Under the pieces are notes generated by a model. It made no database searches, had not been told where the DNA came from, and saw nothing but the letters and a program-made list of their open reading frames with translations. From the NCBI GenBank assembly GCA_964465065.1, contig CAYXHZ010000004.1, forward strand, positions 43,746 through 107,745: a stretch of 64,000 nt of DNA, read 5' to 3'. Numbering within the stretch: the first letter of the stretch is position 1; each line of letters opens with the position of its first letter. Below, piece by piece: positions 34,966-42,960 of the stretch. The stretch comes from CAYMND01 sp964465065 (GTDB taxonomy: Bacteria; Acidobacteriota; Aminicenantia; UBA2199). The position numbers and the translations under genes were made by a program.

Positions 34966-36552
34966 TTAAAAACCCCTCGCGTAAAAATTCCAGAGCCGGT
35001 CGCCCAGGTCCCAGTAGCGGTTGACCAATGCGTCGCAGAACTGATGGACGTATTCGGTCAGCATGGCATTGGCGGCCGCTTTGTCCTTGGCCGCCATTTC
35101 CAGATAGTCTTTCTCCAGGTACGGCAACTCGCGCAGCGCCTTGGCTTCAAACTCCTTCATGACGGCCTCGACCGGAGCTTTGCAGAGGTCCCAGCGGATC
35201 ATGGCCAATTTGGCAACCCTGCGGAAAGCCCAAGTGGCGGAATCATGCCGGAAATACTCCTGGCCACAGATCGTATAGGATGGCAGTACGGAATTGATAC
35301 CCATGTACAGGGGGGCCTTCACCGTCATGGCCGGGTTGTCAAGACCAAACCAGATCCGCCCGCCGATCTCATTGGGTAGCCAGCCACGTGCCTGAACGAT
35401 CGTATGGTAAGCGCAGTACTGTACGGCGATCGGCCGGTGATAGACGACGCTGTCCGGTTTCAAGGTGTTCAACAGCGTGTGCATTTGACGAGACACCCAA
35501 GGATTGACCATCGGACTGACTATTTCCTTCTCCTCGCCGGTATCGCGATTCTTCTGCTTGACCAGCATTTTCCGGGTCCAGTCAAAATCAGATCCGATAT
35601 AACTGGCTTTATACAATTCGATCATATCCTCGACCGTCACCTTCTTTTCCGCTTTAACGCTGAAAGGCAACTCTTCGGCGTTGAAATCCAGTTTCAGGGA
35701 AGGGGCCAGGGTGTTGAATACCCAATACTCCCGGACACTGAACGGTTTACCCGAGTAACTTTCGCCGTACGCTTTCCAGAACTTGAACGGACCCGTCTTG
35801 GGATCCCACCATTTGTTCTTTTTGGCCAGCGAGTAGACGTTGGCCGAAGCCCTGTAGAAATCTGGCTGCTTGAGATCGATTTCACCGATACGGCTGATAT
35901 TTGCCGATACTCCGACATGATCGTCCGGGATTCTCACCGCCGCCCAGACACCGCCCAGCTCTCCTTTCCCGGGTCCCAGAATTTCCATATGCCATACTTC
36001 CTGGGGATCGATGATGGTGATACACTCACCGCCATCACAGTAGCCGTATTTTTTGATCAGTTCACCGATCAAGTCGATCGCTTCCCGAGCCGTTTTACAA
36101 CGTTCCAAGGCGATTCGCTGCAGTTCTTCCACATAAAACATGCCTTTTTCGCTGACCAGTTCCTTCCGCCCGCCGAATGTGGTCTCGCCCATGCCCAGCT
36201 GGTATTCATTCATCACCGGATATGCGGTATGAAGGTAGCGGTAAGTTTTCTCCACCTGGGGAATCGTCCCCATCTTCTCGATTACCCGTTTGTCTCCGGA
36301 AAAAAAGTTATGCATGCTGCCCTTGAAAATATCCGCCATGTCTCCATTCTTATGGACTTTAGCCGGTACGAAATCGATCCAAGTCCGATAATTGGCATCG
36401 CAGGTATGTGCGGTCATGACCGATCCGTCGGCACTGGCCGCTTTTCCGATCATGATGCTGGTGCAACTGTCGTAGTCCGGTTCATCGACAGTAAAAAGCG
36501 TGAATGTGCACAAAAGCGGCAATAGCAGGTATAAGTACAATCGGTTCGACAT
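34966..36552 (-). CDS. C69 family dipeptidase, second copy
   Basis: A 528-residue secreted dipeptidase with signal peptide and nucleophile Cys at about residue 30 (YDSCTSIMIGKAASADGSVM). Shared motifs with the copy at 22574-24205 include MGETTFGGR, ALERCKTAREAIDLI and EVWHMEILGPGKGELGG. The two differ enough (different insertions and C-termini, here ending LGDRLWNFYARGF) to suggest different specificity rather than a recent duplication. AAGGAG lies seven bases before the ATG. Two 11-base direct repeats overlap its promoter region. It precedes the AcsA-like operon by 121 bases, a gap in which no clear promoter was recognised. Confidence 0.9.
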   Translation of the reverse strand: MSNRLYLYLLLPLLCTFTLFTVDEPDYDSCTSIMIGKAASADGSVMTAHTCDANYRTWIDFVPAKVHKNGDMADIFKGSMHNFFSGDKRVIEKMGTIPQVEKTYRYLHTAYPVMNEYQLGMGETTFGGRKELVSEKGMFYVEELQRIALERCKTAREAIDLIGELIKKYGYCDGGECITIIDPQEVWHMEILGPGKGELGGVWAAVRIPDDHVGVSANISRIGEIDLKQPDFYRASANVYSLAKKNKWWDPKTGPFKFWKAYGESYSGKPFSVREYWVFNTLAPSLKLDFNAEELPFSVKAEKKVTVEDMIELYKASYIGSDFDWTRKMLVKQKNRDTGEEKEIVSPMVNPWVSRQMHTLLNTLKPDSVVYHRPIAVQYCAYHTIVQARGWLPNEIGGRIWFGLDNPAMTVKAPLYMGINSVLPSYTICGQEYFRHDSATWAFRRVAKLAMIRWDLCKAPVEAVMKEFEAKALRELPYLEKDYLEMAAKDKAAANAMLTEYVHQFCDALVNRYWDLGDRLWNFYARGF

Positions 36553-36586
36553 CCCTTATCTCCTTGTGAAACGGATCTGTATCATA

Positions 36587-36613
36587 ATTGAAAGGTCATT
36601 GTATTGAAAGGTC
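36587..36613. repeat. Two direct repeats before the second C69 gene
   Basis: ATTGAAAGGTC occurs at 36587-36597 and 36603-36613, a 16-base period. On the minus strand a TATGAT -10 (36586-36581) abuts the first copy, so the pair covers the spacer and -35 region of the dipeptidase promoter, a position suited to a regulator. The remainder of this 247-base gap holds a 13-base palindrome (36645-36657) and the PspC ribosome site. Confidence 0.45.
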
Positions 36614-36799
36614 GATGCATAGTCAAAATATTCGTCGTCAAGATGCCATAATATGGCGCCAAAGCGCTATTTGATTGTGCCCGCCGAATTAATCGTCCTG
36701 CTGAGCGGCATGGAAAGTCTTACCGGTAAAAGCAATATTTGCTATCATGGAACTTTGTTGACGCAACTGCCGTTAATGCTTATGTGACAAGGAGACAAG

Positions 36800-37243
36800 A
36801 TGAAGAAACTGCAACGGTCTAAATCGAACAAGGTGTTTTTTGGCGTCTGTGGCGGTCTGGCTGAATATTTGGATCTGGATCCCGTTGTCGTTCGTCTGAT
36901 TTTCATTCTGGTGACCCTGTTTGGCGGAATGGGAGTCCTGGCCTATATCATCGGAGTGATCATCATTCCGGAAGCTTCGCAAGAAAATGTCGACCAGGCA
37001 TCCGTTGAGAATGCGAGTTTACCGGAAGCCGCGCATCCGCCGGTTCCTGCCAGTGGAAAAGACAAGAGCGGTCAAATCGTCGGCCTCGTTCTCATCACCT
37101 TCGGTTTGTACTTTTTGCTCCGTAGAATCAGCTTTTTAGAGGACTACTTCGATTGGATCGGCTACCATTTCTGGAGCATTCTGATGCCGCTCATCCTCCT
37201 CGTATTGGGCGTATCGCTGATCATGCGCAGTAAAAAACAATGA
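36800..37243 (+). CDS. PspC-domain membrane protein
   Basis: A 147-residue protein. An N-terminal PspC domain (LQRSKSNKVFFGVCGGLAEY, then VVVRLIFILVTLFGGMG) is followed by a short linker and two further hydrophobic segments resembling the LiaF/LiaI-type membrane domain (SILMPLILLVLGVSLIM). PspC proteins respond to envelope stress. GGAG-type ribosome site AAGGAGA lies five bases before the ATG. A weak promoter (TTGACG at 36758, 17 bases, TATGTG) lies just upstream. The gene is alone; 97 bases without recognisable signals separate it from the convergent TraB/GumN gene. Confidence 0.9.
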   Translation: MKKLQRSKSNKVFFGVCGGLAEYLDLDPVVVRLIFILVTLFGGMGVLAYIIGVIIIPEASQENVDQASVENASLPEAAHPPVPASGKDKSGQIVGLVLITFGLYFLLRRISFLEDYFDWIGYHFWSILMPLILLVLGVSLIMRSKKQ

Positions 37244-37340
37244 AGCCTGTGCGTACGAATTTCACGCAAAGCGCATATTTGATAGATATAACGCAAAACA
37301 AAATTCAACGGTCACTCGGTACGATTCAGTAAAATATTTG

Positions 37341-38219
37341 TTACTGCATAGACACCGTGAATCCATCTTGACGCAACAGATTCACGATACCGGAACGGCC
37401 GATCAAGTGTGCTGCGCCGACAACGACCAGGCACCGTTTACCGTTCCGTATGAGACGACCGATTTTTTCAGCCATTTCCTGGTTACGGGAATGCAGGAGA
37501 GAATTATAGAATCCTTTCAGCTCCGGCGTTTCATTTTCTTTGCCCTCCAAAATCGCCGACAGAGCATCCATATCTCCATTTTTCCATGCCGAAACCAATT
37601 GCTCGACACTTTTGTTTTGAGACTTCTCCTCCATTATGGTACTGAAGAGGAACGCTTCTTCTTCCGCAGAACTCATTTTCTGAAACAAGGCGATCTGATA
37701 ATCGACTCCTTCAAGCTCCTGTATTTCCATACCTGCCGCTTCGGCCCGGTTGATGAAGTGTAAATCGACACCCAGCATGGGATTGTAACCCTGCTGAATC
37801 ATGGACAAGGAAGATATCGTTAAAGCCAACATCCACGGACGGTAAGTGCGGTACAGGTCCAGGTTCACACCGATTTCTTTCGTGACAAGTTCCAACTCGC
37901 GGTACTTTTCCGTTGAGAGTATCCCGCTCAATTCCTCGCCTTCGGGTAGCATACCGGCCTGTAACATTTTTCCGGCGTTCTCCAGCATATTTTCAGAACT
38001 GATATGAGCTTCGACGACCAAACATCGGCTTTCGGAAAAGGCAGCCTCGATTTCTTCCCGGAATGGGGTGACCGGCTCTTTCAGCAAATGGAACGAACCC
38101 AGCAGATAAACATGTCCATGCTGGTGCTCGATTGTCCATAACGGAATCTTTTCGGCAGCCGCCCCAAGCTGGATGTTGAGCAGTATCGGGATCAAAAAGA
38201 GCTTCAGAGCTTTTATCAT
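37341..38219 (-). CDS. TraB/GumN family protein, secreted
   Basis: A 292-residue protein with signal peptide (MIKALKLFLIPILLNIQLGAAA). Family motifs: VYLLGSFHLLKEPVTPF at the N-terminus of the domain, VVEAHI, and the C-terminal VVGAAHLIGRSGIVNLL (GxxH). The family is distantly related to TIKI metalloproteases; conserved GxxH and Glu residues may bind metal, but bacterial substrates are unknown. The ATG overlaps the stop of the SAM-hydrolase-like gene (ATGA), so translation is coupled. Confidence 0.85.
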   Translation of the reverse strand: MIKALKLFLIPILLNIQLGAAAEKIPLWTIEHQHGHVYLLGSFHLLKEPVTPFREEIEAAFSESRCLVVEAHISSENMLENAGKMLQAGMLPEGEELSGILSTEKYRELELVTKEIGVNLDLYRTYRPWMLALTISSLSMIQQGYNPMLGVDLHFINRAEAAGMEIQELEGVDYQIALFQKMSSAEEEAFLFSTIMEEKSQNKSVEQLVSAWKNGDMDALSAILEGKENETPELKGFYNSLLHSRNQEMAEKIGRLIRNGKRCLVVVGAAHLIGRSGIVNLLRQDGFTVSMQ

Positions 38220-39022
38220 ATGGGAGCTCCTGCATGATTTTGCACAAAAAACATGGTGTCACCAGGTTTGAGACCCGTAAATTCAGCGGCGCTGGCCTGT
38301 CTGCATGCAATTTCGACATAGCCATGACTGCCGATCAGCAGACCGACGCCCCGGTCAATATCCTGATAACAGTCGACCCAGTGGTCATATAGCATGTGCC
38401 TGTGCTGCAATGCCCAGGCGGTGACGGCCTCAGGGAGACAGGCAGCCTTCAGTGAGGTGACGATATTGCCGAAATGATCGACATGGATAACCTTCACTTG
38501 CATTCTATCAACGACAGGGCGATCGACAAGGTTATGCGCTTCGGTATGGGCTGAATGCTTGTCAACCGCCCGTACCCAATTCAACGGGTCGCTGCCCTGC
38601 AGAATATGGCCCATGAAGGGAGCCATCCGATCTCTGGCTTCAAATGTGCTCCGCTTGGCATCACAGAAAGGCAGCTGGTCATCGACGACGAACAACTCGC
38701 TCTTTTCCTGCTGAATCAGAAAACTCATACAGCCGTTATCCGGCCCCACCCAAATCCGCTTCTGCAGTCTGACCATCAGAATCCTGCGCATACTGCCTAC
38801 GCCGGGATCGCATATCACCAGGCCATGGGTCCCAGCAGGAAGGAATGGATATGTCTGTTCCAGAAAAAAATTGGCGGATTGAGGGCAATGAGCCGCGACT
38901 CGATGTGATATGTCAAGGATGCAAAGGTTGGCAACCATGTTGTGCATGATTCCTTTGATGACCGCGACATAATAATCTGACTCGCCGAAATCAGTCAGTA
39001 GAGCCAGGTATGTCTTTTCCAC
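38216..39022 (-). CDS. SAM hydroxide adenosyltransferase-like protein (DUF62), altered His
   Basis: A 268-residue protein of the fluorinase/chlorinase/SAM-hydrolase family: LLTDFGESDYYVAVIKGIM, ILDISHRVAAH, LVICDPGVGSMRRI, WVGPDNGCMSF and HVDHFGNIVTSL. The Asp (CDPGVG) and Arg (SMRR) of the known Asp-Arg-His set are present, but the usual FHGRD motif reads FEARD, replacing the His by Glu. Activity may therefore be changed. The start is a GTG with no evident ribosome site. It sits between the SLT gene (nine bases) and TraB/GumN gene (overlap). Confidence 0.82.
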   Translation of the reverse strand: MEKTYLALLTDFGESDYYVAVIKGIMHNMVANLCILDISHRVAAHCPQSANFFLEQTYPFLPAGTHGLVICDPGVGSMRRILMVRLQKRIWVGPDNGCMSFLIQQEKSELFVVDDQLPFCDAKRSTFEARDRMAPFMGHILQGSDPLNWVRAVDKHSAHTEAHNLVDRPVVDRMQVKVIHVDHFGNIVTSLKAACLPEAVTAWALQHRHMLYDHWVDCYQDIDRGVGLLIGSHGYVEIACRQASAAEFTGLKPGDTMFFVQNHAGAPI

Positions 39023-39031
39023 GGGAAATGA

Positions 39032-39628
39032 TCAATAAAAAACGGTCGAGGCAACCTTATCGACATACTCGTTGTTGGTCAGTTTGAATCCGTTGTTATA
39101 GTAATGTAACGCCTTTTCCTGATCATTATCGGCTAATTTGAGATAATGTTGATATATTTTGATGCCCAGGTCCAAATTGTAGTCAATATCGAAAATTTTC
39201 TGATGGTCGATATTCAATTCTTCTTTCCAGATCGAGAAGTTGATCTGCATCAGCCCGTATGCTCCCGCCGATGAAACCGCATATGGATTGAAAGCGCTCT
39301 CGGTTTCAATGATGCTCATCAGCAGATTGGCATCGATACGATGTTCCCGGCTTTTTTCATACACCGCTTTGACAACTCTTGAAAAATGCGGATACTTTCT
39401 CTCCATCACGTCCGCCTTGAAGCGAAGCAGGCCCAGGTCGGCATGGGGTTCTTCGATTTCATTCTCTATGGAGGCATAATTCAGCTGCTCTTGCTGATTG
39501 ACAACTGCCATACGGGTTTTCAAAAGGGAATTTTCGGAAATCAAACGCCAGACAACAAAGAAAAGCATGGCGACCATCACCAAGGTGCCAAATAGAAAGA
39601 CAAATACCGTTTTATGACTTTGCTGCAT
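39032..39628 (-). CDS. Membrane-anchored lytic transglycosylase (SLT)
   Basis: About 198 residues with an N-terminal membrane anchor (TVFVFLFGTLVMVAMLFFVVW) and an SLT goose-lysozyme-like domain: the catalytic Glu in LLMSIIETESAFNPYAVS, then GAYGLMQINFSIWKEEL and ALHYYNNG. It cleaves peptidoglycan between MurNAc and GlcNAc. The ATG at 39628 is chosen with GGAG before it; codons further upstream in frame fall inside the promoter at 39648-39676. First of three tightly packed genes with the DUF62 and TraB/GumN genes. Confidence 0.88.
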   Translation of the reverse strand: MQQSHKTVFVFLFGTLVMVAMLFFVVWRLISENSLLKTRMAVVNQQEQLNYASIENEIEEPHADLGLLRFKADVMERKYPHFSRVVKAVYEKSREHRIDANLLMSIIETESAFNPYAVSSAGAYGLMQINFSIWKEELNIDHQKIFDIDYNLDLGIKIYQHYLKLADNDQEKALHYYNNGFKLTNNEYVDKVASTVFY

Positions 39629-39647
39629 CTCCTCTCCAGATTTTTTC

Positions 39648-39676
39648 ATTTTATCAAAAAAATGTTCATCGTACAA
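39648..39676 (-). promoter_or_regulatory. Candidate promoter of the SLT operon
   Basis: Minus strand: TTGTAC (39676-39671), 17-base spacer, TAAAAT (39653-39648). The -35 coincides with an in-frame TTG, which is therefore unlikely to be a start codon. Confidence 0.5.
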
Positions 39677-39713
39677 CCATAAAAATCAAAAAATTCCGGC
39701 GCGGGCCGTCTGA

Positions 39714-39742
39714 TTGATAATACACTGGAATCACACTATCAT
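39714..39742 (+). promoter_or_regulatory. Candidate promoter with -10 five bases before the HD-GYP start
   Basis: TTGATA (39714-39719), 17-base spacer, TATCAT (39737-39742). Transcription would begin at or next to the ATG at 39748, leaving no 5' leader. Confidence 0.5.
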
Positions 39743-39747
39743 ATGGG

Positions 39748-40713
39748 ATGACCATGAACGAAAGCGAGCGCCTGGGACTGTACTTCAGTCCGATCGAGCT
39801 GAATCGCTTGCAGATCAATAAAATCATCACATTCGATCTGTACCTGAATGTGGACGATAAATACATACTGTACAAGAACCGTGATATCCGGATCAGTGCG
39901 GATGATTTGCAGCGGCTTATCGACCATGACAAAACCGTCCTGTACATTCACAACAACGACAAGAAAAATTTCCGCATCTATATGGAAAACAGTTTGGAGA
40001 GCATCCTGAAATCGGACCTGGTTCCCATGGGGAAAAAAGCGGAGATCCTGTATGAATCCGCAATCAATGTCGTCGAGGATGTCTTTGCCAACCCCAGATC
40101 CGGAGAGATCATTCAACGTTCCCGTCAACTGATCAATCATTCCGTCGATTTTATACTGTCGGATGCCAAGGCCTATGTAAATTTATTGAAAATACGCAGA
40201 CACGACTATTACACTTTCACTCATTCGGTCAATGTCTGTACCTTTTTGGTTTCGTTGGCCCAAAATCTTGGCATCGATGACAAAAAAACTCTGCTGGAGA
40301 TCGGAGAAGGCGGACTTTTGCACGACCTCGGCAAAAGTCAAATACCATCCAGCATCATCAACAAACAGGGACAACTGACCAGCAGCGAGTGGCATATCAT
40401 GCGGCAGCATCCCCAACTGGGACTCCAGCTCGCCAAAGACACCCGAGAAATGGCGCAGATCTCACTGATCATCATCGGACAGCACCATGAACGATGCTCC
40501 GGAAAAGGCTACCCGGACGGGCTGAAAGGTTCCGAGCTCAACCTGTATGCCAATATGGCCAGTATTGTCGATGTCTACGATGCCATCACCACCAATCGTT
40601 CCTATTCACAGGCCAAAACTCCGGTCGATGCCGCAAAATTCTTGCTCAGTGTCCGTGAGGATTTCGACGAAAGCATCCTGAAACGATTCATCAGCGCCCT
40701 TGCCGTGGCCTGA
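39748..40713 (+). CDS. HD-GYP cyclic-di-GMP phosphodiesterase
   Basis: A 321-residue soluble protein. The C-terminal HD-GYP domain has FTHSVNVCTFLVSLAQNLG, GGLLHDLGKSQIP, HPQLGLQLA, HHERCSGKGYPDGL (the GYP loop) and VDVYDAITTNRSY. It degrades cyclic di-GMP. The N-terminal 130 residues (LYFSPIELNRLQINKI, then IDHDKTVLYIHNND) resemble the helper domain of other HD-GYP proteins (DUF3391-like, not certain). Start may be 39748 or the in-frame ATG at 39754; a leaderless transcript fits either. It is the likely counter-enzyme to the diguanylate cyclase at 21280-22524. Confidence 0.92.
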   Translation: MTMNESERLGLYFSPIELNRLQINKIITFDLYLNVDDKYILYKNRDIRISADDLQRLIDHDKTVLYIHNNDKKNFRIYMENSLESILKSDLVPMGKKAEILYESAINVVEDVFANPRSGEIIQRSRQLINHSVDFILSDAKAYVNLLKIRRHDYYTFTHSVNVCTFLVSLAQNLGIDDKKTLLEIGEGGLLHDLGKSQIPSSIINKQGQLTSSEWHIMRQHPQLGLQLAKDTREMAQISLIIIGQHHERCSGKGYPDGLKGSELNLYANMASIVDVYDAITTNRSYSQAKTPVDAAKFLLSVREDFDESILKRFISALAVA

Positions 40714-40770
40714 AATCCCGAAACGATCGGCGCCGTGATGTGGTTCTGTCTGCTCATTGACCGCTCGCCA

Positions 40771-40799
40771 TTGCGGCCATTGGCAAAAACCGATAAAAT
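40771..40799 (+). promoter_or_regulatory. Promoter of purH
   Basis: TTGCGG (40771-40776), 17-base spacer, TAAAAT (40794-40799), about 50 bases before the ATG. No purine riboswitch was recognised in the leader. Confidence 0.55.
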
Positions 40800-40849
40800 G
40801 TAGGCAATTGGTATTTTTTGCAGGATACCCGAGCAAAGGAGAAATCTCA

Positions 40850-42376
40850 ATGAATGCATTGATCAGTGTCTATCACAAACAAGGAATCGAGACGGTAGCG
40901 CAAACCCTGATACAAGCGGGCTGGACCATCTTTTCCACTGGAGGCACGTTCCGTTACCTGCACGATAACGGAATTCCGGCTGTAGAAATTTCTTCTTTGA
41001 CCGCGTTTCCCGAAATCCTTGATGGCCGGGTCAAAACGCTTCACCCCAAAGTCTTTGCCCCCATTTTGGCCAAGCATACAGCAGACCATCTGGCCCAACT
41101 CGAATCGATCGACTCCAGTCCGTTTTCTCTGGTAATCGTCAATTTTTACCCGTTCGAATCCGCTCTGGCTTCCGACAGAAGTGCAGACCACGCTTTCATG
41201 ACCGAACAAATCGATATCGGCGGACCGTCCATGGTCCGTGCGGCAGCCAAAAACCACGAAAATGTAACGGTCATAACCGATCCCGATGACTACAAACTGA
41301 TTGCGGATTTTATCGAACAGCCCGATCAACGCCCCAATATCGAGTTGCGAAGGCACTTGGCCTTCCAGGCTTTTTCATACACATCCTATTACGATCACCT
41401 GATATCACTGTACTTTAAAAACCTGCTGGGAGAGCAGATGCCCCAGTATTGCAGCTTCACCGGGCGTAAAGAGGCCGAAATGCGTTACGGCGAGAACCCG
41501 CATCAGGCCGCAGCGCTTTACCACAGCAGCCCCCTGTCGCCGCTCAAAAAAATGAAAACTCTCTGGGGAAAACCGCTTTCTTTCAACAATATGCTCGATT
41601 TGTCGACTGTGTATGAAATCTGCAATACCTTCAACCAAGTGGAACCCTTTGCGGTCATCGTCAAGCACCAAAATCCATGTGGTGCGGCGCAGGCAAATAC
41701 TCAAGTCGAGGCTTTCAGCAAAGCGTTGGCCGGTGATCCGCTTTCCGCTTACGGTGGAATCATCGGCTTCAATCAGGAGGTTAATCCGGATACCGCCCGG
41801 GAAGTGGCCAAAACGTTTTTCGAAGTGATCGTAGCCCCAGCCTATACTCCTGAAGCTTTAGAATTGCTCAAAAAGAAAAAAAACCTGCGCCTGATCGAGT
41901 GGCCGCCTTCGGCACCGCTCAGACAGGAATTCCGTCAGATCCCGGGCGGTTTCCTGCTGCAGGATTGCGATACCCTGATCGATGAACCATCCAGCTGGCA
42001 ATATCCCAGCGGATCCGTCCCGGACGAACTGCAGCGCAAAACGATACTCTTCGGTTTGAAAATGATTCGCTTCGTCAAATCCAATGCCATCATCCTGGTA
42101 CAGGATTGCAGTCTGACCGGAGTCGGTGCCGGGCAGATGAGCCGGATTGATTCCGTGCGCATGGCTATCGAGAAGGCCGGTAATCGAGCCGGCAGCAGTT
42201 TACTGATCTCCGATGCCTTCTTCCCTTTTGCAGATTCGATCGATCTGGCCCATCAGACAGGTATCAACACCGTTGTCGAACCCGGAGGGTCGATACGAGA
42301 CGAAGAAGTGATCAAGCGCGCTCAGGAATTGAAAATCAACCTGGTTTTTACCAGTATCAGACACTTCCGCCATTAG
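40850..42376 (+). CDS. purH: Bifunctional AICAR transformylase / IMP cyclohydrolase
   Basis: A 508-residue enzyme for the last two steps of IMP synthesis. N-terminal cyclohydrolase domain: ALISVYHKQGIETVA, STGGTFRYL, ILDGRVKTLHPKVFAP. C-terminal transformylase domain: MRYGENPHQAAALYH, VKHQNPCGAAQANT, DPLSAYGGIIGFN, DAFFPFADSIDLAHQTGI and the family-typical ending FTSIRHFRH. AGGAG lies before the ATG at 40850; an in-frame extension upstream overlaps the promoter. The 3' end overlaps the convergent maf gene by 20 bases. Confidence 0.96.
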   Translation: MNALISVYHKQGIETVAQTLIQAGWTIFSTGGTFRYLHDNGIPAVEISSLTAFPEILDGRVKTLHPKVFAPILAKHTADHLAQLESIDSSPFSLVIVNFYPFESALASDRSADHAFMTEQIDIGGPSMVRAAAKNHENVTVITDPDDYKLIADFIEQPDQRPNIELRRHLAFQAFSYTSYYDHLISLYFKNLLGEQMPQYCSFTGRKEAEMRYGENPHQAAALYHSSPLSPLKKMKTLWGKPLSFNNMLDLSTVYEICNTFNQVEPFAVIVKHQNPCGAAQANTQVEAFSKALAGDPLSAYGGIIGFNQEVNPDTAREVAKTFFEVIVAPAYTPEALELLKKKKNLRLIEWPPSAPLRQEFRQIPGGFLLQDCDTLIDEPSSWQYPSGSVPDELQRKTILFGLKMIRFVKSNAIILVQDCSLTGVGAGQMSRIDSVRMAIEKAGNRAGSSLLISDAFFPFADSIDLAHQTGINTVVEPGGSIRDEEVIKRAQELKINLVFTSIRHFRH

Positions 42377-42953
42377 AAAGAATCGGCAAGCCGATTTCGC
42401 TGCCCATTCGATAAAACAGGTGGAGGGGAAAGCCCATGACGTTAAAAAAGCAGCCATCGATTCTGGGGATGAAAACTGCCGCGAATGATTGAATGCCGTA
42501 TCCACCGGCTTTATCTTTATAGTCCCCTGTTTCCAGATATGCCTTTATCATGTCGTCAGACAGCGGCACGAATTCCACCATGGTCGACTCGAATCGGACG
42601 AGGCTTCGCTGTTTCCAGAACAGCGCCAGTGCGGTTAGCACCCGATGTTCCCTGCCAGACAGTTTGTGCATGAAAATTTCAGCCTCAGCTTCATCCCGCG
42701 GCTTTCCCATGATCAGGTCATCCAACACGACGACCGTGTCCGCACCGATCACGGCAGTATCATCGCCGACGATATCGACAATGGCCCGACCTTTCTGAGC
42801 GGCCAGGCGCATGGCGTACTGTTCGGCTTGTTCGTTTCCGCAGGACAGTTCGTCGATATCTGCGACACGGACAGTCGGATTCAGACCGATCTGCTGGAGC
42901 AGTTGCAAGCGTCGGGGAGATGCGGAGGCTAAAATAATCGGAAAATTGATCAT
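42357..42953 (-). CDS. maf: Maf-like nucleotide pyrophosphatase
   Basis: A 198-residue housekeeping enzyme that hydrolyses non-canonical or excess nucleoside triphosphates to monophosphates. Motifs: IILASASPRRLQLLQQIGL (nucleotide-binding start), VIGADTVVVLDDLIMGKP, GREHRVLTALAL and YLETGDYKDKAGGYGIQ. It follows the HEAT-like gene by seven bases and may be its operon partner. Its last 20 bases overlap the convergent purH. Confidence 0.95.
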   Translation of the reverse strand: MINFPIILASASPRRLQLLQQIGLNPTVRVADIDELSCGNEQAEQYAMRLAAQKGRAIVDIVGDDTAVIGADTVVVLDDLIMGKPRDEAEAEIFMHKLSGREHRVLTALALFWKQRSLVRFESTMVEFVPLSDDMIKAYLETGDYKDKAGGYGIQSFAAVFIPRIDGCFFNVMGFPLHLFYRMGSEIGLPILSNGGSV

Positions 42954-42960
42954 AGGTCAC

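Noticed and set aside
36758..36786. Promoter of the PspC gene
   Set aside because: TTGACG is good, but TATGTG matches only three of six -10 positions and the implied start would cut into the ribosome site; mentioned only within the PspC entry.
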